NCBI GenBank assembly: GCA_963513935.1
Contig: OY740772.1
Span: forward strand, 16,772,098 to 16,836,097
Reading direction: 5' to 3'
Origin: Aphrophora alni
Taxonomy: Eukaryota > Arthropoda > Insecta > Hemiptera > Aphrophoridae
Length of the DNA stretch: 64,000 nucleotides
Below the pieces are notes generated by a model. The model worked only from the letters and a program-made list of their open reading frames with translations, ran no database searches and was not told the origin of the DNA. The position numbers and the translations under genes were made by a program. Below are positions 33,120 to 45,635 of this stretch, in pieces. Every line of letters begins with the position of its first letter. The stretch's first letter is position 1.

Positions 33120-34560
33120 AAGTAATGTTGTGTTAAGCTTTTTAGATGATGAACGAGCAACAAGATTCAACCCACTTGTCTCGAGTAAAAGTTGTCTCTC
33201 TAGTATACAAATCGCGGTTTTATTACATAAACAAGAAAACAACATCTCAAATTGTGGCTTTTTATTGGAGACCTTATCTTCATGTTTACCACGACTCGCA
33301 AGAAAACAAAATCTTTTAAACAATTTAGCCTCTCAAAGTTTTTTTTATTACTTTACACTTCCTGAAAACACAGACACCCTAGCAAGGAAAACTATTTTGA
33401 TAAAATGGATAATTGAAAAATTTACATTTCTCGTTACTTAAATGTTTCTCTCCCCTCCCCCCATATACACAGTTATCTAAAGTATTTATAATAATACAAA
33501 GTCTGAGAGAAATAACTCCCCCGATTTCTCGCCACTGCTGGTGGAACGCTATTAGTACTTTTGTGAACTTACGGCAACACCGTCGCTCACAATTGAGATG
33601 TTCTGATCAGACCGGCTGGAAAGAAAGCTCAATGATTATTCGAACATGTCTCAAATTTGTTCTTTAGCCTATGAACTGTTGACTCATTAGGTGCATTATG
33701 ACGACCTAAAATCTACGAAGTATCCCCACAGTTGCTGCGTATCACTCAACATATTTGTAATATGTTTTGATAATTAATGTTCGTTGTTCCATTGCAAAGC
33801 GTTTCATGATAACTAACCTCAAAAAATACTGATTAACAAAGGTATAAATAAAATGTTGCCATGGCAACAATGCAACAATAGCTTGCAATTTCAAACAGAC
33901 CTTCTTATTGAGTCGAACTATATAAAAGATAATACATAATAATATAATAATACAAAAACATTGCACAAATTTTCTGACTCACCCATCCTAAAATCAAATA
34001 AAAACGAACCAAAAATGTCGAAGAGTTCATTTTTACTTTGATTGACAATAATATTCGGTGAGTGAGAAAGTTTGTTCAATGATATTTTCACCTTTTATTA
34101 TTATGTAATGGGAATTTAATTATCATATTTACAAGTAAAATAAAGTCGAAACAGAATAAATAAATAATCTTTTATAACCTACAATAGATGATTAAATTGT
34201 TGCTAAAAATGTGTTTTTATTGTATATCTCCACATCTTGTAAGAAAATGAAACATATCTGTTGTTACAAATCTTGCTCATCCAATATAAGAGACGAGACA
34301 AGATGAGATAAAGCAGGACGGAAGATGCATAACTCTGCCTACTTCATTGAATATATCTTCTCTTATATTACATTTCTTTACACAACTTTCCGACATAGGT
34401 TATGTTCTGTCTACGGTTTGTGTTCAAGTGTTTATGCTTTTAAATATTTTAGGTGTAATCACTTTTAAATCAATTTTCGTTTAATAATAAAAACCTGTTA
34501 TAGAAACTTACTCACAGACTGATTCACAATCTAAATACTAACCAAACAGAACTATTTGTG
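33120..34560. other. Unassigned DNA, no defensible gene
   Basis: A 103-codon plus frame begins at 33130. It overlaps a 73-codon minus frame and has no recognisable domain, so I do not call it. A slightly GC-richer block at 33510-33640 is unassigned. Family B pieces occur near 33960 (minus) and 34055 (plus). Confidence 0.35.
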
Positions 34561-34569
34561 ACAAAAAAT

Positions 34570-35380
34570 TTCAGCAGAGCCGAAATACATTCGCTAAAGA
34601 ACTCCTCTCCATACATCCAACAGAGTTAGGGTGATCTCATTGGAAAGTTTAGGGTTTGAGGATCAATAGCATACAGTTTTCATAAAACTGCACATTTTTT
34701 TTTTAAATATGCATATTTTATGTGACCTACCCACGGTCATGAAGGCCTTTTTTGCCAGGTTTTTAAATTGTTTATAGTGACAACTCTATTAATGCCTATT
34801 TCAGGAGTTCTACTGGGCCGATTTTCATGCCATTTGTTTTAAATGAAAGAACATTTTGCCATTATTTTTCAAAAAATTATGAAATATCAATTTTATTAAC
34901 TTTTTATATTTAAAAAACATTCTACTTTGGCATGAGTCACAAATCGCACAACAATCACTATTAATACATTATTGATCAGCTGTTTTAAGCTTAATCAGCT
35001 GTTTTAAGTATGCATTATTGTATTGATTGCTATGGTAACTTAATTTGTATGTTAAATCACAAAATCGATTTTAAAACACTTTCTAAAATGTTTCATATTG
35101 GTCTATGCTAGGCTTAACCTTTCTTTGTGTGCTAAAGTTCTCCTCCGCGCCCACTCAACCTACAGAGTTTTGGATGTTCTCATTGGAAAGCCTGGGGTCT
35201 GAGGATTAATAGTATATATAGACAACGATCGTGTGACTATCCATGATCACAAGGGCACTTTTACGGGGATTTTGAATTGTTTTTGTTGAGAACCCTATTA
35301 ATGCCTATTTCTAGAGTTATAGCAGGCCAATTTTCATGCTGTTTGTTTTAAAAAAAGAACATTTAAAACAAACTACATAC
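34570..35380 (+). repeat. Pair of diverged direct repeats, ~250-300 bp
   Basis: About 34575-34860 and 35125-35365 share, in order: CTCATTGGAAAG, a TCTGAGGAT/TTTGAGGAT block, a GATCACAAGG/GGTCATGAAGG block, TATTAATGCCTATTTC, AATTTTCATGC/GATTTTCATGC and TTTGTTTTAAA. Spacing is about 545 bp. They may be relic LTRs or a dispersed repeat inserted twice. No coding sequence lies between. Confidence 0.45.
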
Positions 35381-35678
35381 AATCTCTTACGAATTACACT
35401 AACAATTTTCACCTTACGATGCTAAACTTTGAAATTATAACAAAGCTGATACACACGATACAGAATACCAAATCATGAAGACCTATAAATGTTTGTATCA
35501 TTTATGACTGTATCAAGCAATTGTGATTGTGAAGCCAAAATAGGGCTAAAATGCAAACTAAAACTCGGTATTTTAAAAAAAATAAGTGTCTAACAAAAGT
35601 TTATTTGAAAAACAGCAGATTACAATCTGTATTATTATATTTTTTGTATGAAATGGTCAGAACAAGCAATGAAAATTC
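35381..35678. other. AT-rich DNA, nothing recognised
   Basis: No gene or repeat that I can support. Confidence 0.35.
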
Positions 35679-35883
35679 TACAGATACACTTTCAAAAGTC
35701 CCTTACCACACTTGGGAATAAACAAAATGACAAAAATTTTTTTTGTTAAGATTCCCTCTGAAGATGACAACTTTGTTGTTGTAATAGCTATAAGGGTCTA
35801 ATAGGAATAAACATTTTACTTTTGACAAAAATTTTTGTTTTTTGTTATTTTGTTTATTCCCAAGTTTTGAAAGTGTATCTGTA
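35679..35883. repeat. Fold-back with ribozyme-like centre
   Basis: Outer arms TACAGATACACTTTC and GAAAGTGTATCTGTA, with inner arms sharing CTTGGGAATAAACAAAATGA and its complement. The unpaired centre carries CTGAAGA, T, GACAAC-TTT-GTTGTT, then GTAAT where GAAAC is expected. It is the same architecture as the other hammerhead-like units but with a lost GAAA. Confidence 0.6.
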
Positions 35884-36344
35884 TATATTGTCACCACAGT
35901 GCTCTGGTCTTTGTTTAATGAAAATTCTGTTTTGATTTTTGTACAGTGAAATGTATGGAATGAATTATTTTTCTTAGGTGTCTAATTTAAAAAAAAAAAA
36001 TGCATACAGTAGAAAAAGTATGTGGAGATGATAATTATTGTTTTTTCATGTGTGTTTTCCTTATTTTAACTTGGAACACAAACTTTATATACACAAAGAG
36101 ATATGGACATACATTGTAAGCAAAGTTATAATAATTGGGACGACTATTCTCTGTTTATTATCGTTGACCAAATTATTTATGGAAAACCTATTAAAAATTG
36201 TTCAGAATAGAAAAAGCGGGTCTGTTGAAGAAGAGGGACACCACTCGTAAACAATTTTCTATTGACATAAATAGAATGACAGAACCTGACTTGATGAAAC
36301 AGGTAAAATGTTATTGTTGCGTATTAGTGGCGTTGACTAGTAAC
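35884..36344. other. Unassigned DNA
   Basis: A 70-codon frame at 36038-36250 has no recognisable domain. No splice-site context persuades me that it is an exon. Confidence 0.3.
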
Positions 36345-36480
36345 AAAACAAATGTGGAATCAGTAGAGATTTGGTAGATTTCTATGTAACTGAATTCATG
36401 TGGTACTGTAGGAACAAGGATGAAGATATGTTTGACACCATCTGGAAAGACATCAATTTATATTGGACTCCAGAACAATA
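36345..36480 (+). pseudogene. Possible IS1595/Merlin-type transposase C-terminus
   Basis: The plus strand reads LVDFYVTEFMWYCRNK then DMFDTIWKDINLYW and a stop. This resembles the C-terminal end of ISXO2/Merlin-type transposases, where a YLxEFMWRxR block is followed by an F-x-x-I-x-x-I helix. The upstream catalytic part is not found, so only a short relic remains. The call rests on one motif. Confidence 0.4.
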
Positions 36481-36799
36481 AAGTGTGTATTCACATATTA
36501 TGTTTAAAGTTTGTTATGTTAGATTAGATTAGGTTTGGAAACCTTATGGGTGCCACTGTTTGAGTGGGGGTCCTCTTCTTGAACAGACCTCAAAAAGATT
36601 TGATTAATTTTTTCCTAATGCTTTCGAAATATCTGACTTCGGGAAGCTTTTTTTATCTAATTTATTCAATAATTAAGAACCAAGTATATGAATTATAGTA
36701 ACTATGTGAAACAAGCTTCCTCTCTTCGTTTGTCATCTCCACTCTAAGCTTTACCACCCTTCCTCCAAATGCCAACACTCTATTTGATTTAAATCAAGC

Positions 36800-37218
36800 T
36801 TTTAATGTTGTTTGGTGTGCTCTTAATCAGGATCGCATTATTGGTTCCTTATTCTTTACTAAAAGCACCATAAGTGAAATTGTGTATCTTGATATAGTGG
36901 AGCTATATGCTCCTCCTCAAAATGCGGATGAAAACTTGATTTTTCTGCAAGATTGAACACCGCCTCACTATGCCTTAGTTCTTCATCATTGGAAGATGTG
37001 GATGAAAGGATTGGCCATCATACTCACAACATTATACCCATGAATTTTTATTTATGTTTAGAGTGAAAGGATTTGGAACATCGAACATTGAGGCAACAAA
37101 TCTCAAGGAAGAAGCAATGCCATCAATATCTTCAGATATTCTAGATCAAGTGTAGGAAGAGCTGTAATATCATTTAGAAGTTTGCAGAGCTAACTACAAA
37201 ACCCACATAGAACTCAGA
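36800..37218 (+). pseudogene. Mariner/Tc1-type transposase remnant
   Basis: The plus strand encodes VWCALNQDRIIGSLFF, YLDIVEL, LIFLQD-stop-TPPHYALVL and, with frameshifts, CRANYKTHIELR near the end. This follows the catalytic-core layout of insect mariner-like transposases: a WCAL/IIGPFFF block, the QDGAPPH motif with its catalytic Asp, and a C-terminal CRAxxGxHIE. The Gly of QDGAPPH has become a stop (TGA) and the DLTPxDFFLWG block is scrambled, so it is dead. No terminal repeats were located. Confidence 0.68.
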
Positions 37219-38210
37219 TAAACAATTTTTTGATTTTTTATTTCATTTTATACATGTTTTTAAATGAACGCTTTTGTAATATTTTTCAAAACTCTGCACA
37301 ATTTTATGAACACACTGTATATTCTTGTTTTTCTTTAACAACCCATAGGAACTTACTTTCACGATCCCCCGTAAATTAAAACAACGGTATTAAAATATCT
37401 TTTCTTCATAATTCTTTTGTTCTTTGCTTAAATGGTTTGTCAAGGGAACAATAGAACATCCATGAAAGCATCATTGCCAACTTTTCCCTGTAATTTGTCT
37501 CTCGGGATTATAATTAGTCTGTTTAAATCATTCTTAATTTATCAAGTTAAATTTATAATCTTAAAAAATCGTAATTATGGTGACAAAATTTAAAAGTATA
37601 TCTATTTTGATTAAAATAATCCTAATTTGAATTATGTTAAAAATCATAACAATTAATACTCTACATTAAATAAATGTTGCAAAATTATTGCACAAATTTT
37701 ACCTTTCTCACTCATTCATCTCCAAAATCAAATAAAAAGGACTGCCACTAACCTAACCAATTTTTTTAACCAGTTCATTTACCCGCTGCACATTTTCCAG
37801 TGTTCTTATGCTCTTCCATCGATCATGTGTAGCTCCTCTTAGCATGTTTCCAGTTTGCTGCGTAATCCATGACAGAATTATGTTTGCATTAAGAACCAAG
37901 TTGTTGTGTAGAATGTTAAAGTGTCACAATTACAGAAGGGTTGTTTAAAAAATACGCCTGCATGTTAAGACCTCAATGTTCTCCGGTTCAAACCATGTGG
38001 GCTACTAAAATGTGATAACCGACTGAACAGGACTAGGTCATGTGCACCTCCCTTCTTCCACATTAGCTTGAGTAGTGACCCCTTAAAACTGTTTAGTCAG
38101 TTTTGCCCCATCCTGTATTTATCACGTGATAAAAATTATTATGGAAAAGTCTCTTCCTTACATTTATAAAATTAATTTTTAAAAGATTTTTTATTTTGTT
38201 TAGGATAAGG
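37219..38210. other. Unassigned DNA with family B fragment
   Basis: A minus-strand family B piece lies near 37675-37745 (ATTGCACAAATTTTACC). Nothing coding. Confidence 0.35.
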
Positions 38211-38400
38211 AAAACAGAATTCCAAACCACAAAAACGAAGACTGTTTAAATAATCCAATTATCTTTCTTATACTATCCTAATGTACATTTCGGTGACATA
38301 TTCATCATCATCAAAGGATTACAGCTAAACATGAGAGTAGTATAAGAAACGTAATTAGATTATTAAAACTGTTATTGTTTTCTGTTTTTATGGTTTGGGG
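38211..38400. repeat. Fold-back, Penelope-tail-like
   Basis: Left arm 38211-38277 and right arm 38337-38400 are diverged reverse complements (AAAACAGAATTCCAAACCAC versus TGTTTTTATGGTTTGGGG). The loop, read on minus, has TTTGATGATGATGAA...CACCGAAATGTAC, a degraded hammerhead-like core. It is probably another inverted Penelope-like terminus. Confidence 0.5.
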
Positions 38401-40787
38401 ATATTTTTTCCCCATACCGTGAATATTGCTACAGTGCTCCTTTGTAGATTTGATTTTGTTTAGGGTTTAAAAACAAAAATTGTTTCGTAGTGCACTAGTA
38501 CATGAAAAGTAAAAATAGCATCAAAATCAGTTCAGCCGTTTTGGCCGTAGATATCCAGTCATCTGGACATGCTTTGGATTTGAACATAGATATGTCTAAA
38601 ATGAAAAATTGTGAACTTAAAAAAAAATTTTCTTCATTAGGGATATGGCTTTCTAAAATGCCACATTTTGAAATTCATTAAATAATAATTTGGAAAACTT
38701 AACACAACTTTAGGACTTTACTTCAATGAAATCATTAATTTTAATAAATAATATTTTGTTTGATCATAAATGAAACTACAAACAAATATGTATGGTATAT
38801 ATGACTATAATAACATATTTTTCCGTTCGTAATTTGATTGAAGTTCATCAATTTGTTTCACATTACAAAGACAATAGAGGGATACTAACAGACATCATTC
38901 TATAAATAGCTTTCTCTAAATAGATTATTAAGTAACAAAAAACATTGATTTTTATTGAACAGTAGTAGCAGCACATCAAGTGAATGCAATGGAGGAGTGT
39001 TCATTTATGTTTTATATTGTTCCATGAATAATATAGATCATGTTCACATCAGAAATTTTTGAATAAAACTTTATTGTCATTGTAGAGAGGTATCATTACT
39101 TAAAGAATTGAAATCTAAAAAAAATAATTTAATTTAGTGTGTTATAAACACACAAGATATTAATCAAAAACTGTTCAAAATGGCTTATATTTTGAGATTT
39201 TTCTATTAGATTTTTCTATATGTCAATAGATGAACAAATTATAGTCTCCTATACCAAATTTCATTTGTTCTTTCTTAGTAATTGTGGCAACTTTTATGCT
39301 TACGTTAAATACAAACATTTTACACTTTACATTAAGATTACAAATTTAAAAATCGTTCATACATTTAAAAAACTGTTTGGATAAATTGTGAAAGTTATTA
39401 TGGTTATATTAATGACCTGTGGTGTTGGCGAAAAAGACCAGTGAACAATTTTGTTTGAAATCCCTTTAGTCATTGAAGTGCTATCATGTTAACTTGGAGA
39501 TAAGGCTCCAATAGACCTAGGCTTAATCTACTGAGGGGAGGGAGGGGGTTGTTTGAATAGAATATAGCAACTTAACTTTTATCATAGCTGTGAGTTCAAT
39601 ACACACATACAATAACATCCCATAAAATCCATAATAGTGTACACGCTTTACTGTGAAAAAACTTTTTTATTACCATCTTTTTATTATTAATTTTTTTTTC
39701 TTCCGTCTCAAATTTCACACGTGTTATGTTAATAAGGCACAAAGCCTAAGTGTACTATATAGAAGATTTAACAAATATGCTGAATGGAAAATTAAAGTTC
39801 AATTTATATGGTGCTATTATACAAATGACATTTAAATGTTGAAGCAGCTAAATAACATGTTCATGCATAACAGACAGATTTGTTGGTTTCAACTTCTTTT
39901 CTTTACAAATGGAAGTATGGTTTCTTTTTATACAAATTACAATTTTTATCGTGGTAATTTAAAGTTTAAGGCTTTAATCATGTAAATCTATACTTTTTAA
40001 TGTCAATTATTTTCTTTAAAAAAAAAAATATATTCTCTGATATTTTACTTCACGTTTCATAACCTAAAGATGTAGTTTTTAACTTGCAGTCCATCTGTTG
40101 TTGTTTGTATATAATCATAATGCATTTTACAAAACTTAAACTGTGGATTTGAAATGTTGTATCGAAGATGTGTGAGTCCATACAGAAACTTATTGAAATT
40201 CAGAAAAACCCAATGAAAATTTTCAGTGGCGATAACTTTAAAACAGTTTTTTTGTTCATATCTAATTCAACCAACATCACATTAAATTAGGTAATTATTT
40301 GAAGATTTTAATTCTGCATGCAATGATACTACCTACTATGTTCTAGGATACTAATGTATGAAGTTAAAAGTCAAAATTGTGATTTTAAATGGTGTCAAAA
40401 TTGTGTTTTACAAAGTTACTAGGTCTATCAGAACTGTCACTATATGACTGTAGCATGTTCTGAGTTTTGAAGGGATGAGACATTAAAACTAATGATGTGA
40501 ATGAAGGGTGTTATGCGCCTAGTTACATTCATAAGAATAGACAATCATCAATTATAAAACTATAAAACCTAACCAACAAGTAAACAACTTCTTCGTTTTT
40601 GTTTTTAGACGTTTTCTTTTATAAGAAGTAAAACATTTTCAGTTTCATTAGCTTAGAAAAAAATCTATTAAATTTGTATTTACATAAAAGTCACAGACTT
40701 TGTTCCATGTGATTTCCTCTTAAACTTGTTGTAACTTGTATACATGCATCAATTAATTAGAATAAAATATACATTCCGCATTCTAGG

Positions 40788-40790
<3 letters not shown>
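38401..40790. other. Long AT-rich stretch, nothing recognised
   Basis: About 2.4 kb with no recognised gene, transposon terminus or tandem repeat. The 60-codon frame at 39653 is phenylalanine-rich and unsupported. It is plausibly intron. Confidence 0.4.

Positions 40791-40829
<39 letters not shown>
40791..40829. repeat. (AT)n microsatellite
   Basis: About 19 uninterrupted AT units. Confidence 0.95.
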
Positions 40830-40834
<5 letters not shown>

Positions 40835-41073
40835 ATACACCATAATATATACTTCCATTCTGATCCCAATAAATAGTAAATAACAATGGCAATGAAAGGT
40901 ACAACCCACCAAGTCACCTATAAAAGATTTAATTTTTATAAGTACCTGTACCTAGATGGCGACCTTTGCTCTAAGCAGTTTTTTTGAGAACAAAGAGGAA
41001 AAAGGGTAAGTTATCAAAGGAAAGTCATCATATATTGTCAGTGATGTTTTAATCTCAAAGCAAATTATATGAC

Positions 41074-41099
<26 letters not shown>

Positions 41100-41104
<5 letters not shown>

Positions 41105-42115
41105 CATGTATACCATAAGGAAAAGCTTAGTTATTATTTAGCGAAAATTTTAAAAAAACCACGTTTGTTTAACGTAAGGAAGCTTAGTTAATATTTAGCG
41201 AAAGTTTAAAAACAACCAAAATTGTTACCATAAGGAAGCTTAGTTATTATTTAGCAAAAGTATATAAAACAAAGACTTTTTTTACCACAAGGACGCTTAG
41301 TTATTATTTAGCGAAAGTTTATAAAACAACCAAATTTGTTTACCATAAGGAAGCTTAGCTATTAATTAGTGAAAGTTTAAAAATAACCAAAGATGTTTAC
41401 TTTAAGAAAGTTTAGTTATTGTTTAGGGAAAGTTTAAAAACAACCAAATTGTTTTACCATAAGGAAGCTTAGTTAATATTTAGTGAAAGTTTAAAAAACA
41501 ACACAATTTGTTTAACGTAAGGAAGCTTAGTTATTATTTAGTGAAAGTTTAGAAAACAACCAAACATGTTTACCATAATGAAGCTTAGTTAATATGAAAG
41601 TTTAAAAACCAATCAAACATGTTTACCATAATGAAGCTTAGTTAATATTTAGTGAAAGTTTAAAAAACAACACAATTTGTTTAACGTAAGGAAGCTTAGT
41701 TATTATTTAGTGAAAGTTTAGAAAACAACCAAACATGTTTACCATAATGAAGCTTAGTTAATATGAAAGTTTAAAAACCAATCAAACATGTTTACCATAA
41801 TGAAGCTTAGTTAATATTTAGTGAAAGTTTAAAAAACAACACAATTTGTTTAACGTAAGGAAGCTTAGTTATTATTTAGTGAAAGTTTAGAAAACAACCA
41901 AACATGTTTACCATAATGAAGCTTAGTTAATATGAAAGTTTAAAAACCAATCAAACATGTTTACTATAAGGAAGCTTATTTATTATTTAATGAAAGTTTA
42001 AAAACAACCAAATTTGTTTAACGTAAGGAAGCTTATTTAATATTTAGCGAAAGTTTAAAAACAATCAAACACGTTTACTTTAGGGAGGCTTAGTTAATAT
42101 TTAACGAAACATAAA
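41100..42115 (+). repeat. ~57-bp minisatellite, ~18 copies, with higher-order repeat
   Basis: A tandem unit containing ACCATAAGGAAGCTTAGTTA and TATTTAGTGAAAGTTTAAAA, counted at about 18 positions from 41123 to 42086. Copies vary at AAGG/AATG, ACC/ACG and the length of the A-rich part. In the middle, a three-unit block repeats with a 169-bp period (the word ACACAATTTG starts at 41501, 41670 and 41839), so recent amplification acted on a trimer. It begins just after an A-run at 41079-41103. All frames contain stops. Confidence 0.93.
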
Positions 42116-43369
42116 CACACTATATTGAGCTTATTGTACCAACACTGCAAATTTTCCATCAGCTGTGCTATGTATTAAAATGGAGATATTACGTTTTTTA
42201 TGCCCCATTGTTGTTCTTCAACAAAGATGGGACCTTCTTCAATGGATTTTCACACCTGAAAACTTATAAAATCATAATTTCATGAAAATCGTTAGAGATC
42301 TTTTTTGAGAACGTGAACACATCTAAATATACAAACTTTACTTGTTTAATAACCTGGACTGTTGTTTTATTCAAATGTACATTAGCGGATATTATTTAAT
42401 GTAGGTTTTGAATATTATTTTGATAATCAATAGGACTAAAAATACTCGACTAATAAACATAACGGATTGTGTCACTTGCCATTGTGACCTAGTCAAGAGT
42501 TTACATACATTGATGGGTAGAGCTACATTGATATTTAATACCATTCTGAACCCAATAAATGATAATTCACAGCCACAATGCAAAGAACAAGCCACCTATA
42601 ACTTATTCCTCTCAGTAAATAATGCCTTGTTCATGTGTAGATATTATTTAATATTATTTTTCTGTTTATGAATATGATTGTCTGTTCAGTAACCACTTTT
42701 GGTTTACAAGAATAATTTATGAAAGCTTTTAAACCATCCAAAATGTAATATCAACTGTGCGTGTAAAGATTTGTTTTTTATTTTATACGCCAAAGTTACA
42801 ACATCAACTCAATTGTAAAAGGTAATTAAGGTAATAGGAAATTATATTAAGTCTTGTAAAAGTAGTTTTTTTTTGTTAGCAGTCTTAATAATTTATTAAC
42901 AAAGAGACTGCGAGAAGAAAGCACATTGTGTATAATTAAGTCATCTGCCAGAAATGTTGACACAATTGCCTCCAGGTATAATATCGTAGTTTCTGTTTGT
43001 AACAGAGATGTGTAAACTTTTTGTCTCTTCACACATCCGGGAATATTCTTCCCCTTATATTCTCTTCTTAATGTGTGTTTGCTAATTTAGTTTGTATATA
43101 TTATTACTTACCCAGTAAATGTAATATAAAATAAGTTTGGTACAAATTCCAACCTCCGTGTTTTTTTTTTTACTCATCTTCACATTTCATGGCCTTTGGA
43201 TACCGATTTTTTTTTTTTTCCCCTCTTCGACAACTGTTTTTTGTTCCCAACTGAATCTCAACTGAAATTAGGGCAGAGTCACTGACATGAGGATGACATT
43301 AGTGGTGGCTGTTTAAATATACATACATCTATGAGGCTCGTTAATAAGGCCTAGCCAACATCATTAATA
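42116..43369. other. AT-rich DNA, nothing coding
   Basis: Frames of 67 and 87 codons at 42392-42671 lie on opposite strands and have no motif. A TTACCCAGTAAATG repeat lies near 43105. Confidence 0.35.
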
Positions 43370-43995
43370 TACAGGGTATCCCACAAAGAGGTTGCTATTT
43401 TTGAATTAATGTCCTGGACATGTAGGACAAACTTGACACTTTACAGTTAATGTTAGATAGATATATAAATAAGTACCCACGAATTTCATTTTTTTAAAAT
43501 CAATCAAAACAAAATGGTGGAATAACAAATTTTATAGTAGGATAGTTTTATGAATTGATTTTCTTGATGGAGGAACCACATTTGTGTGGGTTCTTTGAAA
43601 ACACCTTATTGCTTCATATTCATTTTCAAAAGCAATATCCCATGAACATCATTTCACTTTTGTTCAATTGAAAAATTCATTGTTTCGAGGTTATATATCA
43701 CACATAAACCGATTGAACATAACTATCAAATTGTTTCATTGTTGTATTGACAAAACAACAGCCGATTGAAATTCAATAAACTCTGATGCATGTTTTAAAC
43801 GCATTGCATTGTGAAAGGAAGTGGTTCTATCCAGAAGATTAATTGTTTCCGCCATTTTGTTTTGATTGATCATGAAAAAATTTAATTCGAGGGTATGAAA
43901 CTTTTTTTACATATCTATTATAAAGTGTCAAGTTTGTAGATTGTTTCATATGTACAGCACATTAATTAAAAAATCCAGCCCCTTCATGGTACACC
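43370..43995. mobile_element. Fold-back element with ATACAGGGT end
   Basis: The left end ATATACAGGGTATCCCACAA and inner blocks ACAAACTTGACACTTTA and CAATCAAAACAAAATGGTGG recur inverted at the right (TAAAGTGTCAAGTTTGT, CCGCCATTTTGTTTTGATTG). The right terminus is degraded (GTACACCTGG). It is about 620 bp, non-coding, and its ends resemble the 28.06-kb element. Confidence 0.65.
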
Positions 43996-44052
43996 TGGTA
44001 CAGAATTACTAGGATAAGAAAACCTGTCTAACAATTGTATTAATAGTTATTT

Positions 44053-44676
44053 GTGCAACTAGTGAGCAAAGTGGCACTTTTTTAAACGAGAGAAAAATGT
44101 TGACGCACGAGGCTTGCCGAGTGCATCAATTTTATCGAGTTTAAAAAAGACACTTTGCTCACGAATTGCACATTATACTTTGTCTACAGTTGTTATTTTG
44201 TGACAAATAAAAAACATACTTCAGCAGTAACACAATTTAATAAAACATTAATTTAATACAGTAGTGTTCAACCTCACGTCAAAACTGAGGTTATTTATGA
44301 ATATTACAAATAACTTAGGTGTATTGTTGAGGAAACGGGATTGCCAACTTCAAAACTCGGCAAACGAAAAATACTCTACGTGTACATCACTGTCAATCAT
44401 CTTTATGAATAATTACTTCCTTTTTCAACTTTAAAACGTTTTGTTGTTTATTTATGTTATTTTACATGCAAGAATTAATCTAACATACATACGGGACATT
44501 TCCTGTATATTATAAATCAATTCAAATAAACAACCTAAATTTAGTTTTGTTCGGTTGCCATTCGGAGTGAGCAAAGTAGTGTGCAAAGTAGTGGGCAAAG
44601 TGAAACTGTTGAGAAATCAGCTGTTTTGCAAACTAATTTAAATGAACAAAATGCCACTTTGTTAACAACTGTAGAC
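44053..44676. mobile_element. Nested hairpin and TIR element
   Basis: 44053-44171 is a hairpin: the left arm has AGTGAGCAAAGTGGCACTTT, the right arm AGACACTTTGCTCACGAATT, and the inner parts (GACGCACGAGGCTTGCCG, GAGTGCATCAA) also pair. Immediately right, TGTCTACAGTTGTTA (44181) and TTAACAACTGTAGACA (44661-44676) bound about 496 bp that again contains GAGTGAGCAAAGTAGTG. All parts share the GAGCAAAGTG word, so the block may be one rearranged non-autonomous element. No coding sequence. Confidence 0.6.
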
Positions 44677-45436
44677 AAACATACTTATCCTCTACTATGT
44701 ATACTGTGTTTTCCCAGTATAATTTAATATATATTTAGGCCCAAATGACCAACATTTGGATATTACATTTAGGGGATCTGCTTAGTCTTGTAGTAGGCCA
44801 GAGAATTAGCGAAGTTTACATAGGTAACATTTGCATCACCAATTGTACAATCTGGTCTGCTGCTTCATTACCCTGCTTGTTACATTACTGCTGCATTCAT
44901 CAGATATTAGGTATCAATTGCTTGTCTGTAGCTTCCTGATGTATCTATATAAGGTTCTCTTCTACTTGATATGGTTGAGTAATCTTAAGAACGAGCCTGC
45001 AAGGCAGCTTTTTAAATTAAAAAAATTGTGATTGATAATAAATTGGAACTAAGTCTAGTGTCAACTTCTAAAATAATTAGGAATTATATTTTTGCTTTTT
45101 TATTTGTTATTAATTGTCGATACTTGTATCATCACCTTTTCAATATGTAAATTGTTTTTCTTGTACTACATTGACCCCTTAAAAGAACTTTTGTTAGTGT
45201 CTTAATAAATTACTCCAAAACCAATATTTGTTTTGTTCAGGCTCTTTTTTATACCTGTGGGGTACAAAGTATTGCTGAGCAATATCTTGCATAATTTAAG
45301 AAATATCAGGGTATTCAATACTCTGAAGATAAACCACTTAATAATCTAGTACAAAGAAGATATTTTTATATATAATAAAAGAACAATAATGTCCGTCTAT
45401 GTGACTTTTTTAATAAAAAAGTAGTTACTTACTTTA
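44677..45436. other. AT-rich DNA with a family C fragment
   Basis: ACATTTAGGGGATCTGCTTAG near 44764 is family C. The 64- and 66-codon frames overlap each other and are unsupported. Confidence 0.35.
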
Positions 45437-45485
45437 TGATCATATGACACGTTTCGGAACTCGTTCCATCTTCAGAAAATCGCTC
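45437..45485 (-). ncRNA. Hammerhead-like motif in Penelope-like 3' tail
   Basis: Minus strand: CTGAAGA, one extra T, stem II GGAAC-GA-GTTCC, GAAAC, GT loop, GTC. So stem II is a perfect 5-bp stem, stem III is the minimal 2-bp AC/GT, and the cleavage triplet is GTC. Stem I is poor (GATTTT against ATATGA). It lies about 150 bp downstream, on the same strand, of a Penelope-like endonuclease, which is where these elements are known to carry hammerheads. The extra nucleotide before stem II matches the other copies in this window. Confidence 0.6.
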
Positions 45486-45635
45486 TGTTGAGGTCGTTAA
45501 AACATTAAAATAATTTATTACACAACATATCGCAACACATATACACATACACGCGCACATTAACACAGACAATATCAACGCGTGTGCACACCATCGAATA
45601 CGTTTAATATACTGATCCCTAACCTGCAGTACCGC

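Noticed and set aside
33102..33441. 103-codon plus frame and 73-codon minus frame
   Set aside because: Overlapping on opposite strands, no recognised domain or splice context.
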